Shown: positions 32,693-34,130 of the stretch, piece by piece
Position numbering within the stretch: the first letter of the stretch is position 1
How the letters are laid out: each line of letters starts with the position of its first letter
Source: an uncultured Microbacterium sp.
Lineage (GTDB): Bacteria; Actinomycetota; Actinomycetes; Actinomycetales; Microbacteriaceae
Direction: 5' to 3'
Assembly (NCBI GenBank): GCA_937988695.1
Contig: CALKHM010000189.1
Location: forward strand, 1 to 34,130
Length of the DNA: 34,130 nt
Made by a program: the position numbers and the translations under genes
Notes under the pieces: model-generated
What the model was told of the DNA's origin: nothing
The model's input: the letters and a program-made list of their open reading frames with translations, nothing else
Database searches by the model: none

Positions 32693-34111
32693 ATGGCACC
32701 GAGCACCCGCGCCGAGAGCACCCGCACCGCCTGGCGGGAGGTCCTGGACAAGTACCACGAGGACCGCTCCGCTGCGCACAGCCCCCAGTACTGGTCGCCG
32801 ATGGACACCTGGTCGCGGGAGCGGATCCGCGAGGTGCAGGACGAGAAGATCGCTGCCGTCGCGCCGTTCCTGTACGAGAACAGCGCGTTCTACCGCGCGC
32901 GCTTCGACCGGCTGGGCGTCGCGCCCACCGACATTCGCTCGGTGGACACCATGATCGCGAACTGGCCGGTGGTCACCAAGCAGGAGATGATGGCCGATGC
33001 CGCGGAGCATCCGCCGTATGGGACGTATTCGACGTGCGGCCAGGCGGAGTGGGACGACCGCGGCTGGATGCTGTTCTCGTCGTCGGGCTCGACGGGCGTG
33101 CCGCGGGTGTTCCGGTACACCCAGGTCGACCTCACGCTCTGGGAGCAGGCCAACGCCCGCGCGCTGTACTCGGGCGGGCTGCGCACCGGCGACGCGGCGT
33201 TCGTGATGGGCGGCTTCGGCCCGCACGTGTTCGCGTGGGGCGTGCAGTACGCGCTGCGCAAGATGGGCATTCCGGTGATCCCCGGCGGCGGCATGGACGG
33301 CAAGGCGCGTGCCGCGATCATCCAGCGCTTCCAGCCCCGGGTGCTGGTGTGCACGCCGTCGTACGCGCTGTACCTGGCGCGCACGATGCAGGCGCAGGGT
33401 GTGGATCCCGCCGAGACGTCGGTGCGCTGGATCGTGCAGGGCGGTGAGCCGTTCTCGGGCGTGCCCGGCACGATGACGCGCATCCAGGAGCTGTGGGATG
33501 CCACCGCCGTCGAGTTCTACGGATGCACCGAGGCGTCTCCGCACTGCGGCGGCTACTCCTGCCCGGAGTACCAGTCCGGCCCGGAGCCGTTCATCCACTT
33601 CCTCGACGACATCCAGGTCTGGGAGAGCGTCGACCCCGACACGCTCGCGCCGGTGGCCGCAGGCGTCCGCGGCATCAGCGTGTGCACGAACCTCAACTCG
33701 GAGAGCGCCGCGCAGCTGCGCTTCCTCGTGGGCGACTACACGCGGCTCTCCGACGCGCCGTGCGCGTGCGGCCGCCACCACCTCAAGGGCATCGGCTGCA
33801 TGACCGGCCGGGCCGACGATCTCATCAACCTGCGCGGCATCAAGTTCTTCCCTATGCAGATCGAGGAGGTCGTGCGGTCGATCCCCGGCACCGGCGACGA
33901 GTTCCAGATCCGGCTGACCACACAGCCCGACGGGCTCGACGTGATGACCGTGATCGTCGAACACGACGACCCGGCAGTGGCCGAGACCATCGCGCGCGAG
34001 GTGCGATCGCGTTGCGAGGTGCGCAGCACCGTCGAGGTGGTGGCGCCCGACACGCTGCCGAAGACCGAGATGAAGGCCAAGCGCGTGGTCGACGAGCGAC
34101 GGGCGGGCTGA
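32693..34111 (+). CDS. PaaK-like aryl-CoA ligase (phenylacetate-CoA ligase family)
   Basis: AMP-forming ligase of 472 residues from the PaaK branch of the ANL superfamily. The phosphate loop SSSGSTGVPRV lies at 129-139, EFYGCTEASPHCGGYSC carries the acidic motif, and CACGRHHLKGIGCMTGRADDLINLRGIKFFP is the hallmark PaaK hinge block; TLPKTEMKAKRV holds the C-terminal lysine. Cysteines in both blocks may bind zinc. The natural substrate is an aromatic acid, but phenylacetate is doubtful because no other paa gene is present. ATG 32693 follows GAGGAGG. It is divergent from the HxlR gene and probably controlled by it. Confidence 0.9.
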   Translation: MAPSTRAESTRTAWREVLDKYHEDRSAAHSPQYWSPMDTWSRERIREVQDEKIAAVAPFLYENSAFYRARFDRLGVAPTDIRSVDTMIANWPVVTKQEMMADAAEHPPYGTYSTCGQAEWDDRGWMLFSSSGSTGVPRVFRYTQVDLTLWEQANARALYSGGLRTGDAAFVMGGFGPHVFAWGVQYALRKMGIPVIPGGGMDGKARAAIIQRFQPRVLVCTPSYALYLARTMQAQGVDPAETSVRWIVQGGEPFSGVPGTMTRIQELWDATAVEFYGCTEASPHCGGYSCPEYQSGPEPFIHFLDDIQVWESVDPDTLAPVAAGVRGISVCTNLNSESAAQLRFLVGDYTRLSDAPCACGRHHLKGIGCMTGRADDLINLRGIKFFPMQIEEVVRSIPGTGDEFQIRLTTQPDGLDVMTVIVEHDDPAVAETIAREVRSRCEVRSTVEVVAPDTLPKTEMKAKRVVDERRAG

Positions 34112-34112
34112 C

Positions 34113-34130
34113 ATGCTCTCACACACCCTG
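34113..34130 (+). CDS. Possible start of a further gene, cut by the window end
   Basis: An ATG at 34113, one base after the stop of the PaaK-like gene, opens a frame (MLSHTL) that runs off the window. GGGCGGG upstream is a modest ribosome binding site. Only six codons are visible, so this rests on spacing alone. Confidence 0.3.

Overview
This 34.1 kb window is high-GC (roughly 70 percent by eye) and densely coded. Many neighbouring genes overlap by ATGA or GTGA. GTG starts are common, several genes appear to be leaderless, and there are two LigM-type demethylases. The gene content and a dispersed palindrome with the core GTTTCGACTCG...GCTCAACGACCGG point to an actinobacterium, most likely Microbacteriaceae (Microbacterium or a relative). 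The genus is an inference from protein likeness and base composition. I see no rRNA, tRNA, transposase or CRISPR array.

Layout. (1) 12-3647, plus strand: a complete riboflavin operon, ribD-ribE-ribBA-ribH, closed by a hairpin over the ribH stop codon. (2) 3669-4109, minus: a small four-helix membrane protein. (3) 4157-16143, minus: the most unusual part, a five-gene operon. In transcription order it encodes an exported, membrane-anchored VWA protein, a 1152-residue tubulin/FtsZ-like GTPase-type protein, a 677-residue two-helix membrane protein, a 1130-residue multi-helix protein with a possibly degenerate helicase-like body, and a zinc-ribbon plus HExxH peptidase resembling the DA1 family. 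A promoter with an overlapping inverted repeat lies upstream at 16250-16291. (4) 16317-19038, minus: an ABC exporter with one ATPase and two ABC-2 permeases. (5) 19131-22791, plus: a MetE-like protein, then a FabL-like reductase overlapping an AMP-forming acyl-CoA ligase. (6) 22804-22899: a large palindromic repeat between convergent genes. (7) 22916-34111: an aromatic catabolism island.

The island reads as follows. On the minus strand, a GalB-type hydratase, a CHA aldolase, a GalD-type tautomerase and a VOC-type extradiol dioxygenase form one operon. Divergent from it is a LigM-type THF-dependent O-demethylase followed by an AMP-forming ligase. Then come an IclR regulator, a second LigM/DesA-like demethylase, an HxlR-type regulator and a PaaK-like ligase. 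Together these would convert methoxylated benzoates (vanillate, syringate or 3-O-methylgallate are the obvious candidates) to a 4-oxalomesaconate-type intermediate and on to pyruvate and oxaloacetate, with methyl groups passed to tetrahydrofolate. The odd point is that the ring-cleaving enzyme is a VOC-fold dioxygenase and not the LigAB type normally paired with GalBCD.

The strongest candidates for new biology are the VWA/tubulin-like/DA1-peptidase operon, the VOC dioxygenase in a gallate-type pathway, a ribD C-terminal tail built from an intergenic repeat, and marked over-use of the 7-mer GGATGCC/GGCATCC in all reading frames.
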